NCBI RefSeq assembly: GCF_022829295.1
Contig: NZ_JAKSYH010000242.1
Coordinates: forward strand, 1 to 44,611
Reading direction: 5' to 3'
Length of the DNA stretch: 44,611 bases
Origin: Methylobacterium sp. J-088
GTDB taxonomy: Bacteria; Pseudomonadota; Alphaproteobacteria; Rhizobiales; Beijerinckiaceae
Below the pieces are notes generated by a model that made no database searches, had not been told where the DNA came from, and was given only the letters and a program-made list of their open reading frames with translations. Below, in pieces: positions 17,536 through 26,874 of the stretch (positions within the stretch are counted from its first letter, which is position 1; the number at the start of each line of letters is the position of its first letter). Made by a program: the position numbers and the translations under genes.

Positions 17536-17958
17536 CTAACCGAGCCGGTGACCGGGGTGATCGGCAATTCCGACGCTGTCGATTACCGCGCCTGATCCGG
17601 CGGGATGTTCCGCCACGAAGCGCTCGAAGGTCGCCCGATCCTTGGCGCGCTTCAGCTTGTCGACGAAGCTCTCGAAATCCTGGAGACGGGTTTCGAGTCC
17701 TTGGCGCTGCGCCTCGATCCGGCTGATCTCGCCGTCGCGCCACGCGTCGAAGGCGGTATTGCCGCTGGTTCGTGCCGATGTGAACCAAGGCCGCTCGCGG
17801 GACGCAGCGCCGGGTCCGAAGGGACGGCGCAGGCGTTCGAGGCCAGGGAGGCCGGACAGCCTGAGATCGCGCCGTCCGAGCGCCTGCCGCGCTACGATGG
17901 CCAGTCCGGCGAAACCGCCGACATAAAGGGCCTCATGGATCCAGGGCATGATGGGCAT
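17536..17958 (-). CDS. DUF2852 domain-containing membrane-anchored protein
   Basis: A 140-residue protein. The N-terminus (WIHEALYVGGFAGLAIVARQAL) is one membrane segment. A basic, Pro/Gly-rich loop follows. The C-terminal 60 residues carry the DUF2852 pattern: SGNTAFDAWRDGEISRIEAQ, then FESFVDKLKRAKDRATFERFV, a long amphipathic helix pair. The family is common in Rhizobiales and has no assigned function. The membrane part is shorter and less typical than in most relatives, where an Ala/Trp-rich TM helix precedes a Lys-rich segment. It appears monocistronic. Confidence 0.75.
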   Translation of the reverse strand: MPIMPWIHEALYVGGFAGLAIVARQALGRRDLRLSGLPGLERLRRPFGPGAASRERPWFTSARTSGNTAFDAWRDGEISRIEAQRQGLETRLQDFESFVDKLKRAKDRATFERFVAEHPAGSGAVIDSVGIADHPGHRLG

Positions 17959-18297
17959 GGGAAAGCTCCTTGCGCGCGTATCGGCGCCGTTGACGATGGC
18001 CGGAGCATGCCGCCGTGTCCGTGATGCAGCCTGAACCGGTCGGTTCAGCGCGGGTTAAGCTTTCCGGCCATGAACGCGGAGCGGGTCGACCGTATCCGGT
18101 CCCACGCCAGCCGCGTTGACGTGACGGTCAGGCGCTTGCCCATCAGGATCGGATCGTCATTGCCGAGCGCCTGGATCCCGGTCAGAGACCGCGACCCTCG
18201 CGACGCGCCAAAGAGGGACCCAAGTTCAAGCACCCTATCGTCCCCCGTGTGACGGACGGTGGCCCGGGCGCCTTTTTGGGTAGCGGTTGCCCGGCTT
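17959..18297. other. Intergenic, nothing firm
   Basis: A minus-strand frame (18045-18233, 62 codons) ends GNDDPILMGKRLTVTSTRLA and more, but has no ribosome site or family match, so I do not call it. No terminator is obvious on either side. Confidence 0.35.
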
Positions 18298-20040
18298 TCA
18301 GACCCTGCGCACCGGCCGGCCTTCGGGTGCGTCCGCGAACGAGGTGAAACGGTCCGGCTCGTCGAGGGGAACGTCGAGGCTGCAGCGCAGGCCCTCCGGG
18401 GCGAACGCGAGGCTGACCTTGCCGCCGAGTTCCCGCCCGACCCCGCCCGTGATCAGGCGTGTGCCGAACCCGCGCCGGACCGGGTCGCGCACGGGCGGCC
18501 CACCGCTCTCGCGCCAGTCCAAGGTGAGCCGCCTTGCGCCGCTCTCGCCGACGACGACCGTCCAGGCGACGTCGATACGGCCGGTTTCGTTCGAGAGCGC
18601 GCCGTACTTGGCCGCGTTGGTCGTCAGCTCATGCACCGTCATCCCGAGGGCCAGGACGTAGCGCGGCGGCAGGTCGATGTCGGTCCCCTCCAGACCGAAG
18701 CGGTGTGCCTCCTGGTCTCGGAAGGGGGAGAGTTCGTTCTCCAGCACCGTACGCAGCGAGGCGCCCTCCCAGTCGTCGCGCGAGAGGAGGTCGTGGGTCT
18801 TCGACAGGGAGAGGATGCGCCCCTCAAGCCGTTCGCCGCGGTCCTCGTCGCGGCGGGCCTGCCGTGCCAGGGATTGAACGGTGGTGAGGGTGTTGCGGAC
18901 GCGGTGGTTCAACTCGTGCAGCATCATCGTCTGCCGCTCCTGCAGGACGCGGCTGCGGGCAACCTCCTCGCGCAACTCCCCCTGGTGCCTCTGCAGCGAC
19001 GCCGCCATGGCGTCGAACGCCTCGCCGAGCTGGCCGAATTCGCCGTGCCCGGACAATCCGGTCCGTGTCTCCAGCTCGCCGGCACGCCATGCGCCGGCCG
19101 CACCCAGCAGGCGTTGAACGGGCCGGCGTATGAAGGCGCGTCCGGCCAGGAGCGCGGCGCCGATCGCCAAGATCGCTCCGAGGCCGATCAGAACGATCCC
19201 GCGGTGGGTCGCGGCATCGATGTCGGCGAAGGCGGTGGCGGGCAACAGGCCCACCGCCACCGTCATGGTGTCGAGATCCCCCGGCGATCCACCGGCCACC
19301 GCCGTGATCCGCGGGTTGCCCCGCAATCCGGTCAGGTCGGCGACCCTGCCCCGATGGTCCGTCAGCGCCTTCCAGACGGTCGGAGGGAGCGGCCTGCCCG
19401 CCCACGCCTCGTGGTCAGGCAGGCGGACCAGGATCGTCCCCTGCCGGTCCGCGACTGTGAGGGCGGCGTCGGGCGGCAACCCGGCATCGGACTGTCGGGC
19501 CGCAAGATAGGACAGGTCGATGCTGGTGATCACGATACCGTCGGGCCGACCGTCACCGTCCTCGTCGGCAATGGCCTGGGCGAACTGGATGGTTGGCCGG
19601 CCCGTAACCCGGCCGGACACGACCTCCCCGATGGCAAAGCCGCCGGTGCGCATCGCCTCCTGGAAGTAGGACCGGTCGGCGACCGTGTAGGCCCCCACCG
19701 GGGACCCCATGGTGTTGCACCGGATGCGCCCGTCCGGTTCGGCGACGCCGAAGAAGAACGAACCGGGCACCTTCCCGACGACCGTCGCGAGATACGCCGT
19801 GCAGGCCCGTGCGTCCTTGCCGCGGATCTCGGAGATGCCGGCCAGGATGCCGAGAATTTGCCGCGCCCCGCGACCGAACTGCCCCAGGTCGGCCGCGACC
19901 GCCCGGGCCCCGCGCATGGCCTCGTTCCGGACGGCTTCAGCGCGGGCGGCCCGAAGCGCGTACACGTTGTAGCCCTGGACAGCCAAGGCGGGAATCAGCG
20001 CCAGCACGACCAGGCCCACGATCCGCTTCGTCAGAGACAT
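18298..20040 (-). CDS. Membrane sensor histidine kinase, HWE/HisKA_2 type
   Basis: A 580-residue sensor kinase. One N-terminal TM helix (about 7-25) and a second (about 275-300) enclose a periplasmic dCache-like sensor domain containing DRSYFQEAMRTGGFAIGEVV. A HAMP domain follows (RRPVQRLLGAAGAWRAGEL). The phospho-acceptor is H379 in ELNHRVRNTLTTVQSLA. HELTTNAAKYGALS is the N box and WRESGGPPV the 'WE'-type motif of HWE kinases, with GFGTRLI as the late glycine box. Such kinases in Rhizobiales often feed the PhyR general stress response or light and chemical signalling; no response regulator is adjacent, so this is an orphan here. ATG 20040 begins directly with the TM helix, a sensible start. 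Confidence 0.9.
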   Translation of the reverse strand: MSLTKRIVGLVVLALIPALAVQGYNVYALRAARAEAVRNEAMRGARAVAADLGQFGRGARQILGILAGISEIRGKDARACTAYLATVVGKVPGSFFFGVAEPDGRIRCNTMGSPVGAYTVADRSYFQEAMRTGGFAIGEVVSGRVTGRPTIQFAQAIADEDGDGRPDGIVITSIDLSYLAARQSDAGLPPDAALTVADRQGTILVRLPDHEAWAGRPLPPTVWKALTDHRGRVADLTGLRGNPRITAVAGGSPGDLDTMTVAVGLLPATAFADIDAATHRGIVLIGLGAILAIGAALLAGRAFIRRPVQRLLGAAGAWRAGELETRTGLSGHGEFGQLGEAFDAMAASLQRHQGELREEVARSRVLQERQTMMLHELNHRVRNTLTTVQSLARQARRDEDRGERLEGRILSLSKTHDLLSRDDWEGASLRTVLENELSPFRDQEAHRFGLEGTDIDLPPRYVLALGMTVHELTTNAAKYGALSNETGRIDVAWTVVVGESGARRLTLDWRESGGPPVRDPVRRGFGTRLITGGVGRELGGKVSLAFAPEGLRCSLDVPLDEPDRFTSFADAPEGRPVRRV

Positions 20041-20457
20041 CGAGGGCTGCTTCCCGACCCTGGTTACCCCGTCGCGTCTCGGGACCCGGCCACCGAATTA
20101 GGTCGGGTTGGCGCTACGACCATGGTGTGGCGCCGGGCACCATGCGGACACCGGGGCATCTTGGCCTCGCTTCATCCTCGGCTCGATCCGGTGCTTGAGG
20201 CGTATGAGCGAGGTGCGGCCGAGGATGTCCACGGGGTGGATGTCAGCGACGCGGGCCGCTCGCCGCGCATCCGCGCCTCCGTCGATTTCCTCGCCGCCTC
20301 TGCGACAGTGGATGCCTGACGTCGTCGCCGGCCTCGACGCCGACGATTCGGGGATCCGCGCCGAACGTTATGATCGGCCGGGCCGCAAGCGCAGGCGTGA
20401 GAGCCCGGTCGTCGGAGGATCCGGCGCTCCGGTCGGATGCGTGCCGGGCGGCGGGAT
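20041..20457. other. Intergenic, no gene recognised
   Basis: Several open frames read through without recognisable motifs. This is the upstream region of the HWE kinase gene. No palindrome or terminator stands out. Confidence 0.35.
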
Positions 20458-22074
20458 CTACGTCCGAACGTGCTCCCACACCTTGGAGATGACGACCGAT
20501 CCCTCGCCGACCGAAGCTGCGACCCGCTTGACGGAGTTGGCGCGCACGTCACCGACCGCGAAAATTCCTGGGTGCGACGTCGCATAAGGCGAACGCCCGC
20601 CGATCGCGTCCCCGGTCAGGACAAAGCCGTGGCCATCAAGCTCGACGAGCCCCGAGAGCCAGCCGGTGTTGGGAGCGGCGCCCACCATGACGAACACGGC
20701 ACAGGTCAAGATCCTGCGCGTCGTTCCGTCGGCGACGGTGCGGATCGTCACCGCGTCGAGATGGTCGTCGCCGTGCAGGGCGGTGACTTCGGCCCCGTAC
20801 TCGATGGTGATCGCCGGGTCTGCCTCCAGCCGGCTCGACAGGTACCTCGACATGGAGGTCGCGAGCGATTGACCGCGCACCATGAGGCGAACGTGTCGCG
20901 CCGAGCGGCTGAGATACATCGCGGCCTGGCCCGCCGAATTGCCACCGCCGATGACGATCGCCTCGGCATTCCGGCAGTAGCGCGCCTCGATCTCCGTCGC
21001 AGCGTAGTAGATGCCTGCGCCCTCGAACGCTTCGAGGCGGTCGATCGGCAATCTCCGGTACTGGACGCCGGTCGCGACGACGACGGCCTGTCCCCGGACG
21101 CGCCGGCCGTTCTCGAACGTCGCACAGAACGATACGTCCTCGAGCCGTTCCAACTTCGCCACGCGCCGCGGCATCGCGAAGCGCGTGCCGAACTTCATCG
21201 CCTGGATCTCGCCGCGCCAGACGAGGTCAGCGCCCGAGATCCCGGTCGGGAAGCCCATGTAGTTCTCGATCCGGCTCGACGTGCCGGCCTGGCCGCCGAT
21301 CGCCAGATCCTCGATGACCAACGCGCGCAGCCCCTCCGCACCCGCATAGACGCCCGCGGCCACCCCGGCCGGGCCGCCGCCCACGATGAGGACGTCGAAG
21401 GCCTCGTCATCGACGAGGTTGTAGTCGAGGCCGAGCAACCGCGCGACCTTGGCGGGCGTCGGCTCGGTCACGACCACGTCCCGGCCGAAGATGACAGCCG
21501 GTCGGTTCGCCGAGATCGAGCAGGCCGTGGCGACGCTCGCCGCCTCCGGGCTGCCCAGCGGATAGGTCCTGTAGGGAAGCCGGTTGCGGCTCGCGAATTC
21601 GGCGATCCGCCGTACGCTGCGGTCGTCGTCCTCACCGATGAGCACGAGCGTGCCGTCGTGCGCGTCGAGCTGCCGCCGCCGCCGTGCAGCGAGGACTGTG
21701 ATGATGATGTCCGACATCTCCGGGATCTCAGACATCAGTCGCAGCATCTCGGGGCGCGGCACCTCGGTGACGACCGTATCCGCGCTCGCCCGCATGGGCA
21801 TCGACCAGACGCCGCCGTTCAGGAACGAGATCTCGCCCATGAATTGGGTCGGACCAAGGGTGGATGGGAGATGGCGCTCGTCCGTGAAGGGATTCACGAC
21901 TTCGATCTCGCCGGCCTCGACATACACGAAGCGATTGGCTGGATCACCGGTCCGGACGAGAAACGCGCCGGCGGGATAATGCTTCTCGGTCCCGATCGCC
22001 CGCAATGCGGCGACATGTGATGCAGCAAGGGGGATGCGCTGCATCTCGCGCAGGTCACGGCCGATCGTTTCCAT
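20458..22074 (-). CDS. Cyclic-nucleotide-binding domain fused to thioredoxin-reductase-like flavoprotein
   Basis: A 538-residue fusion. Residues 1-125 are a cNMP-binding fold (YPAGAFLVRTGDPANRFVYV, FMGEISFLNGG). Residues about 140-225 look like a thioredoxin-type spacer. From 226 a class II pyridine-nucleotide oxidoreductase follows: FAD-binding GGGPAG at 232-237, GGQAGTSSRIENYMGFP, and NAD(P)-binding GGGNSAG at 376-382, ending GIFAVGDVRANSVKRVAASVGEG. Thioredoxin reductases carry CATC just before the NAD(P) motif; here the aligned positions read AATE, so the redox disulfide is absent. It should oxidise NAD(P)H through FAD but cannot reduce thioredoxin in the usual way. The cNMP domain suggests allosteric control. 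It appears to be a single-gene unit. Confidence 0.88.
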   Translation of the reverse strand: METIGRDLREMQRIPLAASHVAALRAIGTEKHYPAGAFLVRTGDPANRFVYVEAGEIEVVNPFTDERHLPSTLGPTQFMGEISFLNGGVWSMPMRASADTVVTEVPRPEMLRLMSEIPEMSDIIITVLAARRRRQLDAHDGTLVLIGEDDDRSVRRIAEFASRNRLPYRTYPLGSPEAASVATACSISANRPAVIFGRDVVVTEPTPAKVARLLGLDYNLVDDEAFDVLIVGGGPAGVAAGVYAGAEGLRALVIEDLAIGGQAGTSSRIENYMGFPTGISGADLVWRGEIQAMKFGTRFAMPRRVAKLERLEDVSFCATFENGRRVRGQAVVVATGVQYRRLPIDRLEAFEGAGIYYAATEIEARYCRNAEAIVIGGGNSAGQAAMYLSRSARHVRLMVRGQSLATSMSRYLSSRLEADPAITIEYGAEVTALHGDDHLDAVTIRTVADGTTRRILTCAVFVMVGAAPNTGWLSGLVELDGHGFVLTGDAIGGRSPYATSHPGIFAVGDVRANSVKRVAASVGEGSVVISKVWEHVRT

Positions 22075-22597
22075 GGATCGCTCCCGTCGCAGACTATCCG
22101 ATGCGGCGCAGCATCGATGGCTCGGCCATTACCGGCAAGCCCCTCGGCGTGGGCGATTGTTTGATCGAAGCCGGTGGCCTGCAGTGGCTTGCGTGAACCC
22201 GCAACCCGGCCTTGACCGAAATCCGCTTCGGAGCGGGAGCACGGCAAAGCAGACGGTCACTTGCCACCGTGAGCATAACGACAAAGGGGATTTTGGAAGC
22301 GCACGAGAAGCATGCGCGTTCAATGGGCGCACAGCAGGGACGTTTCCGAAAGCGCGCGGGATTCAACAATATTGTTTGCCGCTTACGGACAGCGCCGGCA
22401 TTCATTTTTACAGATTTGTTTCATGAGCAATTTGTAGTAAATTTAAACTTAATGAACATGAAATCTATTTTAATCTTTCGACAGATAAAGGCGTTTTTGC
22501 GTCGGTGGATCTCCCGATTGTCTGGGCAAGGGCGCCTCTTGATCTGACCCGTTGAACACCACACCCGATCACGACTTAAAAGGCGTTCCGATCTGGC
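22075..22597. other. AT-richer intergenic region
   Basis: The stretch 22380-22500 is distinctly AT-rich against the local background and includes ATTTTTACAGATTTG and a TTTAAACTTAATGAAC run. No coding region, RNA gene or repeat can be supported. It lies between the 5' end of one minus-strand gene and the 3' end of the next. Confidence 0.4.
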
Positions 22598-23326
22598 TTA
22601 TCTGCGGGCGGCTGACGCACTCTGTTCCACAATCGGCTTGGGGCAGAGCAGGAGGAGACGCATTAAAGCGGATTGACGACGTGTATCCGTTTTCTCAAAG
22701 ATATGGCGCAAGTGAACCCGCGCGGTGTTGAGCGTAATGCTGCGACGCGCTGCGCTCGCCGCAAGATCATTTCCGGCCAGCATCTCAAGCGCGAACGCAG
22801 CCTCAGTGGCCGTTAGACCGAACTGAGCCTGCAACGCCGCTTTGGTTGGAGGCCGCACATTGACCGGATCGATCAGGCGCAGAAGCACGATGCGATCAAC
22901 ATCCGCGTCGGCCCCTGACGGAAACGCGCTCGCCGCGATCAGCAGCGTCTCCTCTTCAGCCCCGAGCCGAAGCGCCCCCCCAAGGCCGCTGGCCGCGCAG
23001 TCGGCAATCAACGTGCGAAGCGCTGCACTGCCACTCGGCGCGCTGGCGCTTAGACGGCCGTTTGCAAGGCGCAGGTGAGGACCTCGCACAATGCCTTGGG
23101 CCTCCCGGTTCAAGAAGAGGGCGCAACCGAATCTGTCGACGACCGCCACGCCCTCCTCGAAATGGTCGACGAACGCTTCGAGCGCGGCAGCTACAGACGC
23201 TGGGTCGAACCCGCGTCGGCGCTCGTCCGCGAGACCGTCCCAGTAAAATGGGGTACGCTTCTGATCGTGAGACCTTTCCGGCGTGCTGCCAGATCCTACG
23301 AACGCCTGTTTTGCGGATGCGTGCAT
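22598..23326 (-). CDS. LuxR-type helix-turn-helix regulator
   Basis: A 242-residue regulator. The C-terminal segment, about 168-230, is a LuxR-like DNA-binding domain in a divergent form: FGLTATEAAFALEMLAGNDL, then AARRSITLNTARVHLRHIFEKT, ending RRQSALMRLLL. The central part (FDPASVAAALEAFVDHFEEGVAVVD) looks like a PAS-type sensor fold with no clear ligand pocket. There is no receiver domain, so it is not a classical response regulator. Many Rhizobiales carry such PAS-HTH proteins of unknown targets. ATG 23326 is the only ATG that keeps the N-terminal region; a later start is possible. Flanks are non-coding. Confidence 0.8.
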   Translation of the reverse strand: MHASAKQAFVGSGSTPERSHDQKRTPFYWDGLADERRRGFDPASVAAALEAFVDHFEEGVAVVDRFGCALFLNREAQGIVRGPHLRLANGRLSASAPSGSAALRTLIADCAASGLGGALRLGAEEETLLIAASAFPSGADADVDRIVLLRLIDPVNVRPPTKAALQAQFGLTATEAAFALEMLAGNDLAASAARRSITLNTARVHLRHIFEKTDTRRQSALMRLLLLCPKPIVEQSASAARR

Positions 23327-23797
23327 CTGCGGCCTCGCGTCAATTTCGCGTCGAATACACTCTCGAGAGCCCGCAGCGTACGATTTCCCCTCTCCGAGCG
23401 GGTGTGACCTGCGTCACTCTCGCGGGGCAGACGCGGACGGCAGGAGCCGACAGAAACGATTCAGACAAGGCTGCAACGATCCCTCGCTCGACTTCTGGAA
23501 GCCCCATCCCGGCTCACCCGTGGCCGCATGCCCCCGGGACCAGTGGGCCGAAGGCGCTTGATTGAGAGTGAAGGGCAAACTTGTCCTGTATCGCCCCATG
23601 CTTATACTGTCTTCCCGCCACTCGACGGCCTCTAAGTACCGTCGCACCCGGCCGGTACAGGATGTATGGGGTCGAGCATGGGCGCACTGAGACGAGACAG
23701 CCAGTCGACATCCTCTGTTTCGGCGTCGTCCTTCGGACTGCCGGCCAGATCCGCGCGCAGTTCGCGCGACGCTGTCCGTTAGGCGCGAGCCTGCCAC
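23327..23797. other. Intergenic between divergent regulators
   Basis: Upstream of both the LuxR-type gene (minus) and the Crp/Fnr gene (plus). No open frame here looks coding. I see no strong palindrome of the TTGAC-N-GTCAA Fnr type. Confidence 0.4.
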
Positions 23798-24514
23798 GTG
23801 TCGTCCGGCAAAGTCGGTTCCGTCTTTGACAAGCGGACCGCACTGTCGCGGCATGAGTTGTTCCGGGATGCGCCGCAGATTGTCATCGAGCGCCTCAGCG
23901 TGCGCGCTCAGCCCCTCACGTTCAACTGTGGTCGGCGTGTCTTTAGCCGAGGCGATGAGAGCCATGGGCTCTTTGCAGTTGTCAGTGGCCATGTCCGGAT
24001 CTCTACGAGCTGTCCGGAGGGCCGATCCGAACTCATCATGAATCTGATTGGTCCTAACGAAGTCTTTGGGGAGGTCGCACTGCTTGATGACGGGTTGCGA
24101 ACGGCTGACGCGATCGCGGCGACCTCTTGCTGCCTCCTGCTCCTCGAACGGCGAGACCTGTTTCCTATCCTCAACGACTTTCCCATTCTCGCGGTCAGAC
24201 TCCTGGCGATCTTGAGCGGGCGATTGCGGCGCACGAGCCAGCAATTGTCCGATTACGCGTTCGTCTGCGCCGAGCAGCGCTTGGCGAAGACGCTCCTTAC
24301 GCTGGCCGGACACACGGAGCGCAACGATGTCCGTGTGCTCACAACGCAGCGCGAGCTGGGCCACATGGTCGGCCTGTCCCGCGAGGGCATCAACCGGCAT
24401 CTCTCGGTCTGGCAGCGCAAGGGCTTCATCGCGCTGGCTCCGGGAGCCTGCACAATCCGCGACCGTGCAGCCCTGGCGAAAATCGCGTTGGGTGATGGGG
24501 AGGTTCAAAGCTGA
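23798..24514 (+). CDS. Crp/Fnr-family transcriptional regulator
   Basis: A 238-residue Crp/Fnr protein. The N-terminal cNMP-like sensor fold covers about 20-130 (FSRGDESHGLFAVVSGHVRI, NEVFGEVALLDDG). A dimerisation helix leads to a Crp-type winged helix: TTQRELGHMVGLSREGINRH, then WQRKGFIALAPG. None of the Cys pattern of oxygen-sensing Fnr is seen at the N-terminus, so an FeS cluster is unlikely. The effector is unknown. Start GTG 23798 lacks a strong ribosome site; it sets the normal family length. It may respond to the cyclase operon on the other strand nearby, but nothing in the sequence shows that. Confidence 0.88.
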   Translation: MSSGKVGSVFDKRTALSRHELFRDAPQIVIERLSVRAQPLTFNCGRRVFSRGDESHGLFAVVSGHVRISTSCPEGRSELIMNLIGPNEVFGEVALLDDGLRTADAIAATSCCLLLLERRDLFPILNDFPILAVRLLAILSGRLRRTSQQLSDYAFVCAEQRLAKTLLTLAGHTERNDVRVLTTQRELGHMVGLSREGINRHLSVWQRKGFIALAPGACTIRDRAALAKIALGDGEVQS

Positions 24515-24834
24515 CTGCTCCTTCTTCGATCGGACCTCTCATGCGGAAAAGCTCGACTCGCGGGGCGACCGAGTTCATCGAGCGCACAGGACCGTCTTCT
24601 TGGCTCGAACACGCATCTCTTCTCATTGCGAGATCCGGCGAGCCCGCAGCAGCTCGATGTGAGGCGACTCACACCAGGGCTTTCTGAGATCCGATAAAGT
24701 ATTGGCATCCACCCTGCGGAGGCTGGCGCAGAACAGGTGTCTTCTAGGAAGGGCCGTATCGACCGCTGGAACGCATGGCGAAAGCGGTCTTGATGCAACG
24801 CGCATCGGCCTGCATCCCTGCGCGCGACGCGCCG
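24515..24834. other. Intergenic between convergent genes, no gene recognised
   Basis: Lies between the Crp/Fnr stop and the protease stop. Frames here have no protein-like features, and I see no strong hairpin terminator for either gene. Confidence 0.35.
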
Positions 24835-26853
24835 TCACGCCGGTTTTAAATTCCCGCCGCCGCGCTTCGCGATCTCGCCCGGAGTGGTAGGCACCCGGGT
24901 TGGTGCCGGAAGCGGAGGGTTCGTGAGCTGACGGGCGAGCTGGGGTGACGCCGTACTGGTCCCGATCAGGCGGAAGACGCTGCCGGTTCTATTGCCCCCG
25001 CCCCGCAAGCCCTTGAGCGCGAACGTACCGTCCGTAGGCAGCAGGAATTCCGGACCCGCGCGGAGCGTGAGCGGGCCAGGGCGCGCAGGTCCCGCCGACG
25101 AGTACGCAGCACGGCGGCCATTCGCGAGGATGTAACCACCCGCCACATGCACGTTGCTGTCGCCTGCGGTGGCGATCCCGTTCAGGGTACCGTCGCGGCG
25201 GATGAGTGAGCCGGCGTCATCGAAAGCGCCGTCGACATAGGTCAGATCGGCCTCGGCGGACTTGGCTAGGCGCCACGCGTCGTCGACGAAATATGATCGT
25301 TTGGCACCGGTGCGGACGCCGATGTTCGGGTCGCTGCGTGCTGCGTAGGCATGCATTTCAGCGCCTCGCGGGATACCCGAGACGGTGATGCGCCAGTCGC
25401 CATGTTCCGCGGCGTCTTGGGTCGCCTGAACCGCCAACAGCCAGAGCGTGTCCGTGCCTTGCACGATCGGCGAGGAGACCTGGAACGCCGCGGCTGGCGC
25501 ACCCGGCGGTGGGACAGCGGCCGAGGAGGCGCTCGCGCCACTCGGCGCGGTCAGCGTGATGGTGACGGTCTGCGCCGCGCTGCCGGGCATCCAGATCTCG
25601 GCAAAGCACGTGACTGGGTTGTCGGGTAACAGGCGCCAGACCCATTCACAGATGTCGCCCGGTCCGGGTCCGCCGACGTGGCAGACATGGCTATCGCTGA
25701 GGTCGCTGTTCCCCGCCGGAAGCACGATCTCCAATCTCGGTTTGCCAGGCGTGCCGTTGAAGTCCGCCACGAACGCGGCAAGCGCTCTTTCAAGCTCGGA
25801 CGTGCCGTTATGGGGGCCCGTCGTAATCCCGTAGCTGATGTTGATGATGACGTGCTCGGTGTGGTCCGGGTCGACGTAGGACAGCACGTATCGGATGCCG
25901 TCGAAGATGTAGGCCTTCAGCCACACGCCGGTGGCGTCCTTGATGCAATCTTCAGAAAACTGAACGAAGACGATGTCTGCGCTGGACGCCGGGTCGGTCC
26001 CGTCCTGCCAGCTTGGTGGATCCCTGTTATCAGTGCCAGGACCGGTGGGGCCGACACGCGACGCGGTCGGCATAATCCCGGCCAGAACATCCATCACGTG
26101 CGCGCCGTGCGACTGGCGCGACAGGAGCCGCCGAAAATCGGCGTCCGCGTAGCAGCCGTCCTCATCTATGCTCCCGCTCCCGGCATGGAGCGCGATCCAC
26201 GCATTGAGATCGAGCCCTGTTGGCGCGGAGGGGGGCAGAGGCGCGCGTCTGAATTCCACGCCGTAGAGAAAATCAGCCGGAATCATGCCGAACTGGAGTA
26301 GGTTGCCTTGGTTGTCCGGGAACGAGATCGGCGATTTTCCCCGATCCTGATCCCAGATACCCCGCACGCGCGTGCTGGCTGGACCTCTTAGGAACTGGGC
26401 CGCCGCGAAGGGGCAACCATCGTCGAGCAGGCCGATGAGAACAGGGCCGGGCGGTGTGTGAGGCGCGCGGTGATGGCGATGATGAACCCTATGCTGACGT
26501 CTCGTCACGGCGGCGCGCTTTATCGGGAGCGACAGCTCGACCTGGTCGACGAATGCGTCCCATATCGCGGCAGTCGGGGGCGTCGTCACCCCCTCCAAAG
26601 TCGTGAACACGGTGGCGAAGCACCGCTGCGCGCTGTCCGGGCCGAGCTCGACGTCGACTGAGGCGTCCCGCCCCATCGCCTTCACGAAGGCCGATGCCGA
26701 TCCCGCCCGCTTGAACGCCACGAGCAGGAAGAGCTTGTGCGTCCGGCTGTGAAGCAATGCGAAATCGCGGAATCTCGTGACGATCGCATAGCGAAGATAG
26801 GGCCCAAAGCATTTTGGCAGATCGGACCAGGGATCGGATTTGACGTCGCGCAT
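24835..26853 (-). CDS. Subtilisin-like (S8) serine peptidase, no signal peptide
   Basis: A 672-residue protein. Residues 1-115 are an unrecognised domain and 116-132 a His/Arg-rich linker. The S8 fold starts near 138. All catalytic positions are present: Asp144 in LIGLLDDGCPF, His249 in SHGAHVMDVLAG, oxyanion Asn382 in LPAGNSDL, and Ser633 in GTSTASPQLA. A beta-rich insert of about 150 residues lies between Asn and Ser. There is no Sec or Tat signal and no TM helix, so it is either cytoplasmic or exported by an unusual route. ATG 26853 is preferred: GAGGAGG lies eight bases upstream, too close for the GTG at 26859. It is the last gene of an operon with a PAP2-fold enzyme and a nucleotide cyclase, 21 bases behind the former. 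The substrate is unknown. Confidence 0.88.
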   Translation of the reverse strand: MRDVKSDPWSDLPKCFGPYLRYAIVTRFRDFALLHSRTHKLFLLVAFKRAGSASAFVKAMGRDASVDVELGPDSAQRCFATVFTTLEGVTTPPTAAIWDAFVDQVELSLPIKRAAVTRRQHRVHHRHHRAPHTPPGPVLIGLLDDGCPFAAAQFLRGPASTRVRGIWDQDRGKSPISFPDNQGNLLQFGMIPADFLYGVEFRRAPLPPSAPTGLDLNAWIALHAGSGSIDEDGCYADADFRRLLSRQSHGAHVMDVLAGIMPTASRVGPTGPGTDNRDPPSWQDGTDPASSADIVFVQFSEDCIKDATGVWLKAYIFDGIRYVLSYVDPDHTEHVIINISYGITTGPHNGTSELERALAAFVADFNGTPGKPRLEIVLPAGNSDLSDSHVCHVGGPGPGDICEWVWRLLPDNPVTCFAEIWMPGSAAQTVTITLTAPSGASASSAAVPPPGAPAAAFQVSSPIVQGTDTLWLLAVQATQDAAEHGDWRITVSGIPRGAEMHAYAARSDPNIGVRTGAKRSYFVDDAWRLAKSAEADLTYVDGAFDDAGSLIRRDGTLNGIATAGDSNVHVAGGYILANGRRAAYSSAGPARPGPLTLRAGPEFLLPTDGTFALKGLRGGGNRTGSVFRLIGTSTASPQLARQLTNPPLPAPTRVPTTPGEIAKRGGGNLKPA

Positions 26854-26874
26854 CGCCACAGCCTCCTCGACCGC

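Noticed and set aside
18259..20319. Very long plus-strand open frame (686 codons) over the HWE kinase
   Set aside because: Antisense to a protein with full sensor-kinase motifs; its composition (Arg, Gly, Pro, Asp-rich, no domains) is that of a GC-driven shadow.
20437..22020. Long plus-strand open frame over the flavoprotein gene
   Set aside because: No motifs; the minus strand carries clear FAD and NAD(P) motifs.
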